A stretch of DNA of 64,000 nt from Sphaerosporella brunnea (Eukaryota > Ascomycota > Pezizomycetes > Pezizales > Pyronemataceae). Positions 43,016 through 54,942 of the stretch are shown here, in pieces. Every line of letters begins with the position of its first letter. The stretch's first letter is position 1. Location: positions 1 through 64,000 of the forward strand of contig VXIS01000256.1 in NCBI GenBank assembly GCA_008704415.1, in the 5' to 3' direction. The notes beneath the pieces are model-generated. The model had not been told where the DNA came from and made no database searches. It saw only the letters and a list, made by a program, of their open reading frames with translations. Both the position numbers and the translations under genes were made by a program.

Positions 43016-43691
43016 CGCGCACTCGCTGTGCCGGGCACACGGCTACATGTGGTGCGCCTGTTCGTTTGTCAGCCCAAGGCAAGATTGAGTGAGCGATCGG
43101 TTGGCCTTACCTTTCTCACGTGTCCGGCACGGTTCTTGTCGTGGCGAAAGGGGGGGACAAAGGTTGCTGTCAGAAATACTGAGAGAACGATGTTGTTGTT
43201 TTTCTTCGCTTCCCTATCTACAGTGGGGCAACTCGCCCAATAAATACATGGATCCAGTGAAACACTTTTTCGTCCGCCAAACGTCCGAAAATTACCAAGG
43301 AAGAAAACATTGCCACGCACCGCAACGCTCCGCAAATTCCGTGTTTCGAAAATTCCGTGTTCCGCAAATCCGAGCCGAATCGGATTCTGTGACGCACCCA
43401 AATTCCGACACTTCCCCTCGTCGCTGGACCCGATTCCAAAACCACAAATCACACAGAAAGCCAACAGAAAAACATAAACCTGGGGGCCTCCTTAAACATC
43501 ATAACCGTGAAAAACCCAGTGGGAAAAAACCACGGACATAGGAAGAAGAGTACACCCCTAAACAAGCAACCAAAAACACAAGCAACTAAAAATACAAGCA
43601 ACCAAAACACAATCTAATCCTGATCCGACTTTCTTCATTTGCACACATTTCCCAACTGTTAAACTGCATCCCATGCAACCATACCAAGCCC
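43016..43691. other. leader or gag remnant upstream of protease fragment
   Basis: Repeated AAATTCCGTGTTTCGAAAAT type words occur at 43335-43385. No zinc knuckle was seen. It may be the degraded gag and leader of the 43692 copia fragment. Confidence 0.3.
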
Positions 43692-43980
43692 ATGCATAAG
43701 TACTCAGACAGCAACTCTGACTGCGAAACGCATCATGGTCTTGCCTCCTACGCCGTCAGTAACACCTCCGTCTTTGACAACTCGGTTTTCGATACGGGTG
43801 CAAGCTTACATATGACTTTTGACAAAGGGCTTTCCGAAACGCTTTCATCATACAGTTCCTCGATAAAAGTCTTGGTGATTGCACTTCGGAAACCACAATT
43901 TGCACGACCACGACAGCATCTTCTGATTGAGAGCCACGAAAAAAATTCAGCTCATTCGCTACTATGTGAACTATTTTTGT
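43692..43980 (+). pseudogene. copia-type protease fragment
   Basis: Encodes VFDTGASLHMTFDKGL, the copia protease active site DTGASxHM, followed by SSYSSSIKV and a frame-shifted tail. Preceding plus-strand sequence (43560-43690) is low complexity. It belongs to a different copia family from the 1567 element, whose site is DSGATNHVT. Confidence 0.7.
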
Positions 43981-46432
43981 AGCCAGCATCATGCCGTTTC
44001 ATCAACAGTTTGTTGTTGTTGTACGCTGGCTCGCTTGAAACTGCTCCATAATCCCTGTAGCTCAATATCAAGCAAAGCTCATGTTCAAAAAATTTCAAAA
44101 ACGGCTACTAAGCTGGTAATTTATCAAAGCTGAACCTATTGAGATAGACTCAATTTGGTGGAGTGCGGTTTTCTCCGGGACGTGAAAACTGAGAAACCCC
44201 GCTAAAAGGCAGCATCACTGTCATGCGGAGATTACTCTCTGATTCGGTGACGATATTTGAAGCACTTATGGGGGTCTGAAACATTTGAATTTTTTTTGAC
44301 ATGATCTTTTACATATGAATTGTCAGATACGAGAGTTTTGAGGTCGACAAGCAAGAACCAGTGTTCTGGTGTTGAGCAGAAAGCACGCGGGTATTGTTGC
44401 AGCAAGGGCGGACGGGTATTGGAGCAATTGCGGTCGGGTATTGTTGGAGCAGGTGCGGGCGACGCCCCTCTCGTGTATTTGGCGGCGATGGAACGCCACA
44501 AATCAGGTTGCAACTTCCGATCCCGCGGATAGGTGATTGTTCTATTTGGTCCCAATAGAGCGACGGGAAGCCACCCATTGTGCGTACATCATCCGCGGCT
44601 GCTGGGCTCGATGCAGTGTGTCTCCTCCCAGTCTCCCGAGACACCGCAGCTCCTGTGGTGCGGAGGTGAGTGGGAAAACAACCGCGGTGATGCTTTACCT
44701 CCTCAAAATCGCCGATGGGTGCTATGTATATACCCTCCGGCGCCTACCCAGCCTCCAGCCTCTCCTCCGGGCACTGAATCCACCACTAGCCACTACCAGC
44801 CACGGCTGACTCGGCTAGCCTACGGCACGCTGTCAGATATAAAGATATATCAAAAATAACGCTTTTGATGCGCCGGCCATGTCTGTTACAGCTCGCTCTA
44901 TACCACTCAAGTAACAAAAAACAAAAGCTCCATGGAAGTGTGGAAGAAGCCTACTATAGATGATGGTGACGAGCCGGGTGGGGTTAACCGCCAGCAACCG
45001 TGGTAACACCCCACCCGCACCGGGCCCGCCATCCTATCACCTCCGCACCTACGAAAACGAACATATTGTTCGACTTTGTTGGATTTTTATTTTTTTTGCT
45101 CGCGGCAGGGAAGAGTGGTGCGGTGCAGAGCCAGACGTCAGAAGCCGACCGACATAACTCAATAAATTCTTTGCGGCGCTTGGCGCGAGGTTGATGTTGG
45201 AGGGGCACGGCGATGAAGCGCGGGTAACTGCGAATGGCGGGGTCTTGGCTCGGGGTATAGATTACACACCTCTTTGTTTGGTAATCTTGATCTCGGCGAG
45301 GAAACTCTTGTGCCGAAAGAAAAACCCCGGCATTGCGACTTTAGGCCAGTCAGGAGAGTACTTCGACACTAGATCAACTCAGAGCAAAGGCTGCCTACAT
45401 CTCGACCTCGAACTTCTCCTTTAATCCCTACGCAAGGCACCGATGCTGGACGCCCAATCAGCTCATCCGACCTTCTCCCTTCGATCCATCAATTCCACGA
45501 AACCTCCTGAGGGAATTCAGCCAATTACACACGCCCACAGAACTTCCACTTACCCTTCTGGCATAGCACTCCCGGACGACTGCCGTAGATTCGGAAAAAC
45601 GACAGAGAGGGGGCAGTTTGGAGACTACCCACGACGACGACAGCAGCAGCGAATTTTCAGATACCTGGAGCGGCAACGCATCCCAGACAGCAGTGACTAT
45701 ACCATGGCAGCCGCTTTAAGACCTTTTATGATGTCCTAGCAAGCTAGTCCGGAGAGACCGATCGACACACTCTGGATTGAATCGACTTCTTTAACCCACC
45801 GTCGCAGATTCCTGTACCATCTCCGGAGAATTGGAAACCGCCACCGCCCATCGCCGGTATGTTTCCAACGATGATTAAGGTCTCCCCTTTTACCGCGAGC
45901 CTCACCAGATCCTTCAGGCAATCCGACATCGCAGTTGGACGGGCATCCTTTCCCACCGACCTAGAAGTCCCAAACGGGGTGAGTGAAAAGCAACAGAACT
46001 TTGGTACTTATGATGGAAGGCTGTTTGAAAGGGGAGGCATTCAGAGTCCGAGGACTATTCTGGCTTCACTTTTGATTGGGTCAGTGAATTCAAGGCTACG
46101 TTTCCCGGATACCGGACACACCTGACGGTTAACATGCGACAAAACAAGGCCATACCTACAGTATTGTCCTCTTTTCTTTGACGCTTTGCCTCTCTCGCTG
46201 CCTTGACCTGTTTCACTCGCTTGATGCTGGTATTTTTGTGGTGTTGTTCAACAGTGACGCAAGAAGGCACGGCGGCAACGGCGACGACGGGCGGGTTTAG
46301 GGGGCGCGAGAGTGAAACAACACCGGGTTCTAGTTGACCTGGCGCCTTTCAGAGTGTTTGAGAGAAAAGACCTAGTGCTCAGGTTGGGGGGTTCAAGTTG
46401 TTGATTGAAGCGGTCGCAACGTCGATACGGGG
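43981..46432. other. stretch with gene-like fragments only
   Basis: A short repeat around GGGTATTGTTGGAGCA occurs three times at 44388-44450. Plus-strand runs such as ETTHDDDSSSEFSDTW (about 45625) and YSGFTFDWVSEFKATFPG (about 46050) look protein-like but frames keep changing. Minus-strand 46400-46248 may be the 3' tail of the gene cut by the 46433 element. Confidence 0.3.
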
Positions 46433-47201
46433 TAGTGATGCAAACGAGCCGGCTCGAGACGAGCCCAAGGGGTGACTCCAGCCGGATCGTCAGTTTTACT
46501 GGCTCGGCTCGCGAGCGCGAGGCAAGCTCGAGCTGGTGGAGAGAAATCATATTTTGAGGGGAGAGCACGCGGGCAGACGGCAGTTCAGCATCAGATTCCG
46601 TGTCACCCTCTGTGCCGGAATCATCCTCATCTACCTCAGGTTCTGTGATTTCCCGGCCCGGGGCATCCGCCGCCGTTCCAGCGTTGTTTCCCTTTCTGAC
46701 CCGGGGTACCTCCTCTCGAAATATTATCTTGCGGGCGTAGCGAAATGCTGTATATGTTGAGGTTTTCAGTCCACTGAGTCTCCGTGCCCCATCGGCGCTG
46801 TGTAAAGTATCTATAGTACAGCTATCAGAACATGACCGTGTTTGAAAAGAAAGCGTTTTACCCCAACGTCCCACTGAGTTCATTATAAAACCCACGCATG
46901 GCATCTTCCTCTGCTTGTGCGCTAAGTGCTGGCTGCTGTTCTCCGGACATGCTTTGTTTGATTGCTCAGGATGGGTGGACGTCACTGTGCGGCTAGCGGT
47001 CCGGGGCGGGGGGGGGGGGGCGGGCAGAGGGGTGGCGGAGTTGGGCGGTACTTGAAGGCGCTGCGGCCACCGGCGGAACCTCGTTCTTTCTAGAAACCTT
47101 GAGACAAGTCGAGCTGTGCTCGAGCACAAACCGTTTATGCTCCAGCCGCTCGAGCACAAACATATGTACGTTCGGGCCGGCTCGGCTTGTTTACATCACT
47201 A
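46433..47201 (-). mobile_element. GAGCCGGCTCG-family element, copy 2
   Basis: Ends TAGTGATGCAAACGAGCC (left) and, reversed, TAGTGATGTAAACAAGCC (right) are inverted repeats. The interior has the family ORF on the minus strand (MSGEQQPALSAQAEEDAMRG). Flanks are CCCCGTAT and CCCCAAAA in minus-strand sense, a possible weak 8-bp duplication. It sits inside the gene at 47202-48061. Confidence 0.75.
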
Positions 47202-48061
47202 TTTTGGGGATTCTTCGTGGCTTGTGTCTTTGACTTGTTGTGGAAGAGTCTCTTTTCCAGCTGTCTGTCAACTGGATATAATCTTCGAGGGCTTTGTTTG
47301 TGGCTGTAGTAAGTGCTGAGTTAGTCTTGAATCTTCCTGATTCGTATATGCGTTGCCAAGTCAGGAGCAGGCCCAGCGCTCTCTCTTTGTCTTCTTCGGG
47401 TTTGGCTTGTTATATATCTTGCTCAAGTGTCTCAAATCGTGGGGCAAATGATTCTGACCGGAAATTGTGAAGCTCTTTCCCAAGTTCGTTTAACTCGTCG
47501 CTAGATTCAATGAGGAGCTCGTAGTTCCTGAGCTGGTCTGATCCAGTGGTTTCGGATATCCACTGAAGGATAAGTATGTGGTCTTCAAGATCGTTAACTG
47601 CTTGTGGGCTTCATTTTCTGATTTGAAGATCTGCTCAATTGGTGGTGGTGGGTACTCGTATCAGAGACGTCTGATCCGGCTTCTGATTCTTGATGGGCTG
47701 ATTGGGAGCCTTCTGTTTCCTCTGGTTGCTTCCTTCGGAGTTTGCGAGTTTTCTTTGCAAGCTGTCTCTGTTGATCTGCTTCTTCGTGGAGTGCTTGAAG
47801 AACGTCTTCTGTGGGCCTTTCTGGATTAAGGCGTTGGCTCTTTCGTGGCGCTGTTGGTTGCTCCGTGGTGATGACTGGTGTGCCTTCCCTGAGGCCTATG
47901 CACCCGGGAATGCTGCTGGAGCTCGAACTGGAGTCCAGAGAAGAAAGACCACTGCTCTCATCGTCAGCTGGCATAGGAGCCTTTCCCTTTCCTTTATATT
48001 TGTCCGCGCCCTGTTCCTCACGGCCACCCCATTCAGTACCGCCGCCCCGTTCCGTCCCCAT
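47202..48061 (-). pseudogene. Ser-rich, coiled-coil host gene
   Basis: Starts MGTERGGGTEWGGREEQGAD, then a Ser run and RKSQRLNPERPTEDVLQALH. After frame changes near 47660 and 47600 it continues YPPPPIEQIFKSENEAHKQ, DLEDHILILQWISETTGSDQ, LRNYELLIESSDELNELGKE, a TAA near 47413, and KALEDYIQLTDSWKRDSSTT. It is cut at 47201 by a GAGCC element. A long helical protein; no domain recognised. Confidence 0.55.
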
Positions 48062-48396
48062 TGTTTTACCGGAAACCGTGGTGTTTGCTGACTGGAGGCG
48101 TCTATCGACGAGCCCTGGGTTCCAGGCTGTGCGACGACGTCGTCCCCTGACCGCCGAGGACTTCCGTCGTCTCTGCCGGGTCCAGAATGGAAGCGGTTTC
48201 CCGGTGTGTGGACGCTAGTTGTTTGTTCCCGGTGGCAGAAAGGCGCCGCCATTGGGAGTTAGAGCGGCCACGTTTGGAATAATCGTCAAGTGCTTGCGGA
48301 CAGTTTCAGGGGCATCACGGTGGCAAGCTATAGAAAGTACAAGTTATATTTCGCGGCAGATAAACTAGACAGCGCTTATTCTCGATGCTACGCACT

Positions 48397-49378
48397 CACT
48401 GCGAGGCCTGAGCCTTGCGCGGTCTTCCGCGCTTCCTCTTCGGTGCAGCTGTGCGCACCTTCAGAACAACTATCAGCGACCGGCGCTCGGCTCGTGGGGC
48501 GTGTTGATTGGAAGCTGTGGAAGCATCACCCAGCGCCTGCGGAAACCACCCTGGCATTTGCGGGGCGGCGCACGGGACAGAGGGCAGAGCGGTGGCCGGA
48601 GTTGCCGCTTGAACTGCTGCCGGCAGAGCGGCCTTGCACGGCCTTGCTGGGTTTCGCCTCGGCGCTGCTACGGCGGCATCTGCAGCTGGCTGATCGGTCG
48701 CCGTGGTGAGAGTGGCCTGGAAACCTTCGCCGCGCGCGGTCTTCGGGGGGTCGTCCTGTCTTCTTATTTGCGGCCCTGCCGATCGCGGTTGGAGGCGCAG
48801 ATGAGGCCATTCCGGCCAGTGTCGGCTGCGTGTCGGTCGTCGTTTTCCTCACCGCCAAGCGCGGTTGGGCTGCTATGAATCGAGAGGTTGGCAGGCTGCG
48901 CAACAGTGGCAGCACCGTCAGTGGCGATGGCAGCTGCAGCAACAACCTTGCGAGGGCGTCCACGCTTCCTCTTTTCGGGCGGTCGATCTGCGGTGTCTGA
49001 GCCTCTCTTCAGAGTACCGGGTATTTGATCCGTTTGCGGCGCGGCTGCAACCAGATTACCCCCACACGACGCCAGGGAAACGTTGAACTCACCGTGGGGG
49101 GAAGGGAGTTGCACGACCGCTTTCGAGTCGATCTGGTTCGCACCACCAACACGCCCCGAGCTGGTTGTGGTCGAGGCGGAAACGGCACGTGTCTGCTGAG
49201 GGTCTCTGATTGCAAAATCCGCCACGGGCATCTCTGCGGTTGGCGATGGGGTTGCGTCGATCGGGGTGCGCGCGGCCTCTGGCGGCGGCACAGCTCGGTC
49301 AGGCGGAGGGTGCAGGAGGTTGTGCTTGCGGATGGCGGCGCGGGTGTGCGGGATGGCGGGGGCTTTGTGTCTCGCCAT
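48397..49378 (-). pseudogene. AT-hook DNA-binding protein gene
   Basis: Start at ATG 49378 (MARHKAPAIPHTRAAIRKHN). A Pro/Thr-rich region leads to a canonical AT-hook KRKRGRPRKV (about 48977-48945), the first frame stopping at 48764. In other frames follow KKTGRPPED (about 48768-48748) and a second full AT-hook KRKRGRPRK (48440-48414), then a GTGAGT donor. AT-hooks bind the minor groove of A/T-rich DNA, so a chromatin role is likely. The multiple frames mean decay or missed introns. Confidence 0.6.
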
Positions 49379-49822
49379 AGTGGATGCGTGAAGGTGGAGG
49401 ATGATGGGGGTGGGATGTGGGCTGTGGGTTGCTTTTATATGCCAGCCGGTGGCTTCAGGGTGCAAACGGTGGTGTTCGTTGTACCCCTGGTTGTCGGCCA
49501 TATGCACCCTCGTGCTACACCTTCTGGTAGCCCGCGGGTACACACCCGCGTTTTGGGGTCCAAACGCTTGGCCGCGTTGAGAAGGGGTGAAGACATACAT
49601 ACCCGGCGTTGCGCGGGGTGTTGGTCGCCGCACCGCGTCTTGCAGATGGAGGTGACCTGTGCGGCGTGGAAGCGTAGTTACTCGTAGCGGGGTGCGGAGG
49701 CAGGTGTAATGATGTGGCGGGTCGCCAGCGGCGGGCGGATTACGAATCCGGCCGTCAGCTAGGGTTTCCACGGCGGTTATTCCGACAGGCCGACGGCGCG
49801 GGCTGGTGACCGTCACTGACAG

Positions 49823-50437
49823 TCACCCGCAGCAAGCCAGCCAGTTAGATACAGGCGGTTGTTCGGGGCCGGTATCGAGAACAATAGTCAGCCTTCCCGA
49901 CACTCGATCCAAGGCGGACGGAACCGCAGTTTGGCGTTTCGGAAGCTTCATCAGCCGTTTTTCGCGGGAATTGCGAGGACGCTGAAGGTCTTCATCAGGC
50001 GTACGCGTGAAAATCACGATGGCAGGGACGTGTGGTACTCCGTCCCCAAAGGACGTCACCATAATCGTTGCCTGTCGCTTTTCCCAACCTGATAGGGTGG
50101 ACGTTATCTGCACTGACTGTGGGCGGCCTCATCGTAGGTACCCTTGTCTAAAAATTCAAACGGTAAAGGCGTCTGGTCCATGTTCCCAACTCGGTAAATA
50201 GGAACACAACCAATTGTTGGTATGGGAAGTGGTGGTGCAGTGACAGCGGGTTTGAAGGGATCCAGCGTACCCGTATTCCGCCGTAGGAAGCGTAGGAAAT
50301 TAATGACTACCGTTGGATAGTCTGCGGGAATTTTCTGTCCTGTGTTGGTGGGAGCGTGGACGGAAATTGCATTGCGCGAGAGGAAGTTTAGGAACCACCC
50401 CGTAGAAAAACAGAAATCATCTTGGTCCCGCCCAGGG
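49823..50437 (-). pseudogene. pogo-like transposase fragment
   Basis: Minus strand: DDFCFSTGWFLNFLSRNAIS, resembling the CENPB-type DNA-binding end, then VGNMDQTPLPFEFLDKGTYD, which is the first DDE segment of fungal pogo-like transposases, and in another frame SGWEKRQATIMVTSFGDGVP. The upstream part is cut off at 50438 by the GAGCC element, and the rest of the catalytic core is missing. Confidence 0.75.
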
Positions 50438-51022
50438 TAGTGTGGCAAACGAGCCGAGTCAGATCGAGCAAAAAGCTCGAGCCGCGAGCCCCAGCCAGAT
50501 CGAAACAACATATAGTTGAGCTCGAGCCAGCCCGAACACAAAACGTTTGGGATCGAGCGCGACTCGAGTCTCTCGAGCTTTCTAGATAGAACAAGATTTC
50601 ACCGCTAGTGCCCTCAAGTTGAGCACCCGTGAACCCGGCCACACCTCAACCCCCGACCGCTCCTCAACCCCTGACCGCTCTTCGTTTCTCTTTTTCTCCA
50701 GGTCAATAAACAGTGAAGCATGTGAGCGGACCAGCAGCGAGCGTAGAGCCCACTGGCACAAGCAGAGGACGATGCCATGCGGGTTTTCTACGAGGAGACC
50801 AGTGGACGTTGGGGTATGGCTTCAACTTTAACCTTGCGGTACTTTATATGCCGCCTCCGGGGCATGGACGCTCAGCGGACAGGAAACCTCATCATTTATG
50901 GCATTTCTCTATACTCGAGCCGGACGGTCAGTTTTACTGGCTCGGCTCCCGAGCACGAGCCGATTGAGAGCGGGCTCCAGTCAAAGCTCGAGCCGGTGAA
51001 GCGAAATCATGTAAATTTTCTA

Positions 51023-53184
51023 CTCACGCCGCCGAGCGCCAAGATCGCCACGTGACGAAGTTTTTCCGATTGGCTGGTAGAAGAACGCGAGCAAAAAGAG
51101 CACAAACGCGAGCGAAAAGGGCACAGACGCGGGCAAAGGTGAAGCACCAGAGCGGGGATGAGATTTGTAGTGGTCAACCGTTGAAATTGTTGCGTCCATC
51201 ATGATCTAACACAGACTGACACTTCAAGTGAAAGTCTCGGCATTCCCGCTCAACTAATTCTTTAGGGAACTCGTCCCATGTCCGTAGCAACGTGGTCTGG
51301 CTCGTCAGTGGTATTCCAATGTAGTGGGAGGGTCGTCGGGGGGCGAGGATGAGCAAGGGTGAGGGTTGGGTGCCTTCGCACTTTCAATAGATTCCTGGCT
51401 GGCACCAACAGATTGATACTCCGCAATGGAGTCCTGTGTCCGTCAGTGAAAATAGAATAGAAAGGGTGCAGAGTCACCGGCCTTTTCATAATCCCAGCAC
51501 CGCTCAATTTTGTTAAGGTCAGGAGAGCTTGCTGGGAAGGAAAATGTGCGGATATGAAGCCGCTCCCTCTCCTCCTCATCGACCTTTTGGGCTGCTGTAT
51601 GACACGGTGCATTGTCTTCAATTAACCTGATGATCTTGTTAACATTTTGTTGGGTGGCAAAAAACCAGTAAGAGTACCAACCAAACTGTATCATCGCGAG
51701 TTTCCGTCAACAACAACGGCTGCAGCTTTTGTGTAATCCACTGGTACAGGAAAGGTTGGAGGGACTACTCGCGGTATTTGACCCAATTTATTCCACCCTT
51801 GGTCGTCACTTTGATCTCCTCCGCTTTGAATACCTGTGTTGGTTTACGGTGCCTCTTCTTGTGGCGACCGGTCCGTCCTTCTTCCGCATTTTAGCGGTCT
51901 ATATCTCTGTTAAAGCGTGCCACCTCTTTGTCCTCATCTGTGCCCAGTATCTCAGCAAGGCGGATGCGTTTTCGGGACTTTTCCTGTCGTTCTTTCTGTA
52001 CCTCCTGTTGCACCTCTTGCTGGTGCTTTTTATCGGCTGCGGTGGATTTTGGATAAGGATAACCACAGCCGATACCCAGTAAGAGGTTAATGGCACGTGT
52101 AAACATGACTCGAATGGTGGTCTTGTTGTCTTCTTTATTTCTTGCTACATCGTAGCCATTTTTGCCTTTTGACCGCGTTTGATGGGTTTGGCGACGGGAG
52201 GAGTTGAATTCATGCCACGTTTTGTCAGTGAACACAATCCGACGATGATTGATAGTGAGTCCTAGCTCTGCCAGCTGCACACGAGCGTGCCGGGTCTTTT
52301 CACTGCATGGCGGTTTGGAGCGAGACTTATAGCGGAAGATATTGTGTTGGTGGAACAGCCGTTCAATTGTCGAACGTGCAGCCTCAATCTGAGCTTCTTT
52401 AGCTACCTCCGGCCAAGGCATATCTCTGTGGGCGATATCGCTCTTGGCGAGATTCATCAAACGTTCACCGGCCTCTGAACCCTCAAGAAAAATCATGCTT
52501 TGTCCAGAACCGCAGTTTTTTTCGCTTTGATCCGCTAGCGTAGCAAATACGGCTTTAAAATCGTTTTTATTTGTGGCTCGCTCCTGTTTGTTTCAGCATT
52601 TGAATGAATTTGCCACCCGGGACTTGTACTTTTCCTCTGGAGACCATACAACGTGCGGTGTCTGGAGAAACACTCAAAAAACTCGCTATTTCTGACCAGG
52701 TCTTTCCGGCATACCAATGCAAGGCCAGTATAGCGGCTCGGCAGGCAAGAGGAATCCATGGTCCGTGTTTTCCTCGCTGTCCCAGTTCCACCATTTCATC
52801 ACTTGTAGCACCGTCCACCATTGTCCGTGTTACCGGCTCTATCAGACCGTACGGCTCTATCATTGCGTCCAACTCTGTTGGTGGTTCAACTTCTTTTTGT
52901 CTCGGCGGCAGGTGAGGACGGGCGTCAGGCATAATTGTTACACCCGCTGGGGCCGCACCCATGACGGCGTCCGCTCGTGAAAATAGGTCCCCATGGGTGA
53001 CCGGCCATTTTGGAAGCAGCGGTCTTTGCGAAAGCAGCGGTCTTTGCGATTGCGACATCATGTTGAGGTTCGTTGTTTGGATTGAGGTTCGCCACTGGCA
53101 AACCTCAACTTCACAGCCTGGGTATTACCTCAGCCAATCGGAAAAACTTCGTCACGTGGCGATCTTGGCGCTTGGCGGCGTGAG
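51023..53184 (-). mobile_element. Tc1/mariner-type element, 2.16 kb
   Basis: 54-bp terminal inverted repeats (51023-51076 and 53131-53184, starting CTCACGCCGCC) with a single mismatch, flanked by TA at 51021-51022 and 53185-53186. It has a minus-strand transposase. The near-perfect repeats make it one of the youngest insertions in the window despite the damaged coding frame. Confidence 0.93.
51174..53061 (-). pseudogene. Tc1/mariner transposase
   Basis: N-terminal block 53061-52567 has a helix-turn-helix (GPWIPLACRAAILALHWYAG, SFLSVSPDTARCMVSRGKV). Block 52496-51891 carries RRIVFTDKTWHEFNSS (first Asp), ending at TAA after DRDIDR-like sequence. The same frame continues through KPTQVFKAEEIKVTTKGG to a TAG. 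A third block (51694-51443) has LIEDNAPCHTAAQKVDEEER (second Asp) and SSPDLNKIERCWDY (third acid, Glu). Three frames and at least two stops are involved. Confidence 0.9.
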
Positions 53185-53919
53185 TAATTTAAGCCAGGTA
53201 GATCAGACCGATAAGCCTGAGAGGCCCGAAGAGAGGTCCAGCGCAGCCTCGGCGTCTGAATCTGCATCCTCCGCGGAAGGATGGTCACTCTGAATGGCTG
53301 CCACACGGTCCCCCGTCCCTGGTATAACCTCCGGATCTTTGTAACCCCACTTCTCCCAGGTGTTCAATTCCGTCTGCTTGAGGCAATGCTTGAGCAGCAA
53401 TAGAGTACTGCTCGACCCCCCAAGGAGACGGTTGCGCTTCTTAGTAATAATATCACCAGCCCTAAAAATAGTGTAAGTTCAAGGGAAATACAGCCGCCCG
53501 GGCCCTGGGTTTTGATACTTACACTGAGAAGAGTGTCGCACGTAGCAGGCTCGACGCACAAACTGCGAGGCAGTCCCTAGCCATTCGTGCAACCGTCGGA
53601 AATCTATGCTCGTTGAGCTCGCACCAGTGTAGTGGATCTGCGTCTCTATGGCTTTCCTTCCTGCCAGCAGGGACCTCCTCACGTAATATTATTTTCCGCG
53701 CCACCCCTTGGGCCCGTCTCGAGCGGGCTCGTTCGCCACACTAACCATGCCAGTCATATTTTCGCATCTCATATTTTCGCATCTACAAACATTCCGGCTC
53801 ATTCCCCGACGGCGTGGACATTCTCAAAGCTCATCCGCGCTGAAGGCACATCGCGAGCCCGCACTGATCATGACTTCTTGCAGTTGGTAAGCACCGCTTG
53901 ACCGGCCCCGCAAAATCTT

Positions 53920-54805
53920 TCAGCCGGCGCATGGTGTTGGACATGTGGTGCCATTCCCCGAGGAGCACGTCAGCGTGTCAAGCGACATAAAGGTGAGCCC
54001 ATCCATTTCATTCATCTCATCAAAGTCCTCGTACATATCACCCCAGATACACTGGACGAACATCTCCGTGTGAAACGGTTTCTGCCTGACGATGGTGCGA
54101 CAGTTTCTGATGTTGCGGCGGCAGGGGCGCCACTCCTGCGTGGTAGTGATGAACGTATCTTCGCCGTTGCCACCGGCACTGTGCTGGTTCCCGCATGCGG
54201 TTCCTTTCAGCTCAGCGATTTTCACCAGCGTGGTTGTGCACTTGGTAGTGAACCATCCTTCAACAATTCGCCGCATGCTTCCTGGTCCTCCTTGGGGCCT
54301 GTCAGATCGATGCGCAGCTAGTCGTTGGCAGCCATCGTCGGCCCAGGTAGCGTTTGGTTACACGGCAAAACGATGCCTCCAATAACCTCTCTGAGCTGGG
54401 CCACAGTCAAGTGCTCGGTGGGTGGTAGGCGGAATTTGATGAACAGCCCCGGTAGGCACTCGAATCCGGCGGTATACAGCGTTTTGGACAATACTGGGGT
54501 GCCGGTGCAACGTCAACACCAGCCCGGCCCCGCATCCGTTCCCGTTCAGGATCTCCATCGGCCAGGCCATTGGATGAGCCCGGTTCGTGCTCAGGCGTCT
54601 TGCACCAGTCGATGGGGCCATAGGGCACCTCCACACACGCCACCTTGACCAGGTCGATAACCACCAGCCCTTCATACCACTGAGGGGTGCCATGCGGCTC
54701 ACCGGCGCGTTCTCCAAACGCGCGCTTGTACGCGTCGACCATAATTTTGTGGTGCCTGAAAGCCTGTCCAGGTTCATCGGAGTGGTGCTCCGACGGGTGT
54801 TTCAT
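53920..54805 (-). pseudogene. unknown host gene, several frameshifts
   Basis: Start MKHPSEHHSDEPGQAFRHHK at 54805, then WYEGLVVIDLVKVACVEVPY. In a second frame comes LPGLFIKFRLPPTEHLTVAQ followed by LREVIGGIVLPCNQTLPGPT (54460-54330), then a stop, LRIDLTGPKEDQEACGELLK, and RRIVEGWFTTKCTTTLVKIA in a third frame. Each piece is protein-like and they follow one another on one strand. No family recognised. Confidence 0.5.
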
Positions 54806-54942
54806 CGCCGCGGGGTGCTTCTGTAACCTTTTCGTGAGCTTATAAGATCCGCTACTTCACAGATGCAAATAAACTCGGAACCTTTTGCGTATCAGACTTG
54901 ATAAATACCAAGAGGATACTCGAAAACAGGTCACTGATCAAC

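Larger units (their letters stand above)
50438..53743 (+). mobile_element. GAGCCGGCTCG-family region, copy 3, with nested Tc1
   Basis: Left end TAGTGTGGCAAACGAGCC and right end (reversed) TAGTGTGGCGAACGAGCC. The interior contains the family ORF (AQAEDDAMRVFYEE near 50760), GAGC arms at 50910-51000, and an inverted homologous ORF part at 53187-53700 (minus, MARDCLAVCASSLLR). Bases 51023-53184 are a Tc1 insertion. The internal order suggests two family copies fused or rearranged. Confidence 0.65.

Noticed and set aside
42371..43243. 290-codon plus-strand ORF as a membrane protein
   Set aside because: Its hydrophobic composition is the complement of an acidic coiled-coil gene on the minus strand, which has better start and motif evidence.
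49025..49687. 220-codon plus-strand ORF
   Set aside because: It lies opposite the AT-hook gene and has no recognisable motif.
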